A stretch of DNA of 64,000 nucleotides, taken from Chrysophaeum taylorii. Lineage: Eukaryota > Sar > Pelagophyceae > Pelagomonadales > Pelagomonadaceae. A program made the position numbers and the translations under genes. The notes under the pieces are model-generated. The model had not been told where the DNA came from. It saw only the letters and a list, made by a program, of their open reading frames with translations, and did not search any database. The stretch lies in NCBI GenBank assembly GCA_029834535.1, contig JAQMWT010000230.1, forward strand, positions 1 to 64,000, in the 5' to 3' direction. Of the stretch, positions 61,557 to 64,000 are shown piece by piece (the stretch's first letter is position 1; every line of letters starts with the position of its first letter).

Positions 61557-63968
61557 ATGGCGGAAAAGGCGTACGCGGTTGAGGAGGAGGAGGAGGACGG
61601 CTCGAGCTCGAGCTCGTCGAACTTGGAAGTGTTGACTTCCGAGGAGGCGCCGGACAAGAGTCACCACCACCACCACCACCACCACCACCACCACCTGAAG
61701 AAGACCGCGATAGAGCCGGCCTCGATCCACCGCCCGCGGCTCTCGATGCAGGAGGAGGTAACGAGGGTGCGGGTCCGGCTCAACACCAAACGACACTTTG
61801 CCCTCGAACCGCACTGCCGACGAATGCGGCAGTGGGATGGCGTCACCTTTTGCGCGCTCATATTCACCGCGATCATCACGCCCGTCGAGGTCGCTTTCAC
61901 GAACTCCGGCAGCCTCAAGGCGCACGAGATTCCCATGTTCGTATTGAATCGGCTGGTCGACGTCGTGTTTCTCGTCGACATTTTCCTGCAGTTTTTCGTG
62001 GCGTACTACGACGAAAATCTCGGCGGCATTCTCGTGAAGAGCCGCTCGCTCATTGCCAGGAGATACCTCCGCGGGTGGTTCCCGATCGACGCGGTGTCGT
62101 CGCTGCCATTCGACGTCATCAACCTCCTCAGCACGGGCAAGGGGGGATCCTTGAATCTCCTCAAGTCGCTGCGCCTGCTGAGATTACTCAAGTTGTTTCG
62201 GGTCATCCGAGCGTCGCGAATCCTCGCGCGCTGGGAAGCTGCCGCCGTCTTCGCCTTTTCGTACACCGAGATTTCGATGTACAAATTCTTCTGCAAGCTC
62301 CTGCTGTACGCGCACTGGAACGCGTGCGTCTGGGGCATGGTCGCGCACAAGGACATCACCAACGGGTGGTCGTGGATGCTGGCCCTCGAAGAATCCCAGA
62401 CCGAGCACCGCGGCGTCTATCGGTGTCGCTTCGGCGACGGCTACGCCGACTACGCCGCGTCGGACCTCGGCTTCGACACGATCCCGTACGTCGACGACGC
62501 CGGCGACGACGCGAGGCGCTCGGGCTCGTTCGAGCGCGCGTGCGTCGAGAAAACCTACAAGCACTTCGACAAGAGCGTCGTGCTCCACAAATACTGGGCA
62601 TCGTTGTACTGGTCGGTATACACGATGACCGGGATCGGCTACGGCGACATCACGGCGACGAGACACACCGAAGTCGTCGTCGCGACGCTCATCATGCTGA
62701 GCGGCGCCGTGTTCTGGGCGTACATGATCGGAGAATTCGTCACCCTCGTCTCGCACATGGACATCTACGGCAACGCCTTTCGCCAGCGAATGGACGAGCT
62801 CAACTACATGATGAAGGACAAAAAATTCCCGGTCCACCTTCGACGCCGCTGTCGCATGTTCCTCTTGCACAGCCGCCAGCACCATCGTCAAACCAACTAC
62901 CGCCAGCTCGAGAAGAGCATGTCCGTCTCGCTCAGACACGAGGTCGCGGCGGCAAACAACAAATGGATCCGGCGCGTCTGGTACTTCGACGACGTCCGGC
63001 CGCCCTTCATCGCCGACCTCAGCCAGAACGCCAGCTCGCTCGTCTACGCGCCCATGGAGGTCGTCGAGCAGCCGCTCACGCTCTTCGTCGTCACCAGCGG
63101 CATCGCCGCGCGCAAGGGCCGCGTCATGTCGAAATGGTCTGTGTGGGGTCACGACTTCATGCTCGAAAACCTCGACCTCGTCGACATGGCATTCACGGCC
63201 GCCCTCTCCTACCTCGAGGTCGTCGGCATCTCTCGCGAGCGCATGACCAAGATGCTCGAGTCGCCCGCCCACGAGCGCGAGCGCAAGCTCCTTCGCAAGG
63301 CCGTCGTCTTCTACACGGTCAAGGCCCACGCCATGCGGATGGGCACCGAGAGGCTCAAGCGACGACGACCCAAATCGAGCCGCGCGCTCATCTCGAGCGA
63401 ACCTTGGCGCGCGGGAAAAAAACACCAACCCGCGCCCGAGGGAAAAAATTATGAAACCGGCGGTTCGGCCGATGCTGCCCGACGTCGCAGCGTCGCGTCC
63501 CTGAGTCCCGGCAAAGAAGAGCACGTCGCCGGGAATTCGGCGATCGCGAGCATCAGCGCAGTAGTTCACACCTTTAACAGCCAGAGCGACGACGACGACG
63601 ACGACGGCGACGGCGGCGACGACGGCGACAAAAACTTGTTGTTGACGGCCAGGGGGCCTGACAATGTCGAGGGGGAAGACGACGGCGGAGACAAGCAGCA
63701 AGACATGAAGATTGTGAGGTCAAAACTCCGAAAGCTCGACAGCAAGGTGACGCTTCAGCACGAACGCGTGATTCGCATCGAGCAGAAGCTGTCGGCTCAG
63801 ATGGACAATTTGAGCCAGAGGCTCGAGACCCTCATCGAGGGTCTCGCGGTGCCAGCCCCTAACGCCTCGCCCGAGGCGCACGCCCCAGTCTCTCGGCGCC
63901 GAAACCTCAGCATCCTTTCGAGTCTCGGCAAGAGGACGACTGCCGCCGCCGTCGTGCCTAGGGGGTAG
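61557..63968 (+). CDS. Voltage-gated potassium-type channel of the EAG/CNG superfamily
   Basis: 803 residues, one exon. The N terminus has an acidic/Ser stretch and about eleven consecutive His. Six membrane helices follow. S1 starts QWDGVTFCALIFTAIITPVE. S2-S3 are in LVDVVFLVDIFLQFFVAYYD and LRGWFPIDAVSSLPFDVINL. S4 has Arg every third residue (LRLLRLLKLFRVIRASRILA), and S5 and pore helix follow. The filter is TMTGIGYGDITATRH, the GYG of K+-selective channels. S6 and a C-linker (RQRMDELNYMMKDKKFPVHL) lead to a cyclic-nucleotide-binding-like domain whose core lacks the usual phosphate-binding cassette Arg-Ala/Thr pattern. A coiled coil (KLRKLDSKVTLQHERVIRIE) ends the protein. Plasma membrane or flagellar membrane is plausible. 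Confidence 0.9.
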   Translation: MAEKAYAVEEEEEDGSSSSSSNLEVLTSEEAPDKSHHHHHHHHHHHLKKTAIEPASIHRPRLSMQEEVTRVRVRLNTKRHFALEPHCRRMRQWDGVTFCALIFTAIITPVEVAFTNSGSLKAHEIPMFVLNRLVDVVFLVDIFLQFFVAYYDENLGGILVKSRSLIARRYLRGWFPIDAVSSLPFDVINLLSTGKGGSLNLLKSLRLLRLLKLFRVIRASRILARWEAAAVFAFSYTEISMYKFFCKLLLYAHWNACVWGMVAHKDITNGWSWMLALEESQTEHRGVYRCRFGDGYADYAASDLGFDTIPYVDDAGDDARRSGSFERACVEKTYKHFDKSVVLHKYWASLYWSVYTMTGIGYGDITATRHTEVVVATLIMLSGAVFWAYMIGEFVTLVSHMDIYGNAFRQRMDELNYMMKDKKFPVHLRRRCRMFLLHSRQHHRQTNYRQLEKSMSVSLRHEVAAANNKWIRRVWYFDDVRPPFIADLSQNASSLVYAPMEVVEQPLTLFVVTSGIAARKGRVMSKWSVWGHDFMLENLDLVDMAFTAALSYLEVVGISRERMTKMLESPAHERERKLLRKAVVFYTVKAHAMRMGTERLKRRRPKSSRALISSEPWRAGKKHQPAPEGKNYETGGSADAARRRSVASLSPGKEEHVAGNSAIASISAVVHTFNSQSDDDDDDGDGGDDGDKNLLLTARGPDNVEGEDDGGDKQQDMKIVRSKLRKLDSKVTLQHERVIRIEQKLSAQMDNLSQRLETLIEGLAVPAPNASPEAHAPVSRRRNLSILSSLGKRTTAAAVVPRG

Positions 63969-64000
63969 GGAACCTTTTCGTAATAACAAAATTAATAACC

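Noticed and set aside
61832-63454. 540-codon plus frame inside the channel gene
   Set aside because: Arg/His-rich second frame of the channel; no domain.
1-64000. tRNA or rRNA genes
   Set aside because: No cloverleaf with a convincing T-loop (GGTTCRANYCC) was seen outside coding sequence by eye; a covariance-model scan would be decisive.

Overview
The window is a mosaic. From about 17.3 kb to the right end it reads as nuclear DNA of a GC-rich eukaryotic microalga, most likely a stramenopile (pelagophyte-like). The evidence is a set of clearly eukaryotic proteins (Mediator MED31, Fused/STK36 kinase, cytosolic leucyl-tRNA synthetase, mitoferrin-type carrier, METTL17/Rsm22, vacuolar iron transporter), short GT-AG introns, Pro/Thr-rich secreted tails and very tight gene spacing. 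The organism assignment is inference from protein style; no marker gene (rRNA, plastid gene) is present.

Layout. 1-12.3 kb: AT-rich, bacterial-looking DNA with a very large RTX-type repeat gene (1-5.85 kb, minus), XRE and excisionase-like DNA-binding proteins, two GNAT acetyltransferase domains and several unidentified small proteins. Almost none of these frames is open over its full length. 12.4-13.9 kb: fossil Ty1/copia-type reverse transcriptase/RNase H. 14.7-16.3 kb: an unidentified Cys/His plus coiled-coil protein. 17.3-21.6 kb: iron transporter, four-CxxC zinc protein and mitoferrin-like carrier. 23.3-35.2 kb: LeuRS, thiamine-triphosphatase-like CYTH protein, alpha/beta hydrolase, glycosyltransferase-like protein, Fused kinase and a secreted beta-propeller. 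35.4-38 kb: a WbsX/GH99-like domain fused to a sulfotransferase. 38-43 kb: gene-poor, with an unassigned degraded coding region and a small TA-flanked inverted-repeat element. 43-52.2 kb: epoxide-hydrolase-like protein, a decayed copy of the fusion gene, MED31, a secreted protein with HG motifs, a multi-exon conserved protist protein and a second, unrelated sulfotransferase. 53.5-57.4 kb: two intron-split proteins of unknown function. 58.5-64 kb: ATP-grasp protein, two methyltransferases back to back and a voltage-gated ion channel.

How the genes relate. The alga appears to be flagellated (Fused kinase; inference) and to make sulfated polysaccharide (two sulfotransferase types plus a WbsX domain). 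Two iron-handling membrane proteins flank a putative metal-binding protein. Many genes are divergent with 15-130 bp between start codons, so shared promoters are likely. Introns resolved here by frame and splice-site agreement range from 38 to 142 nt.
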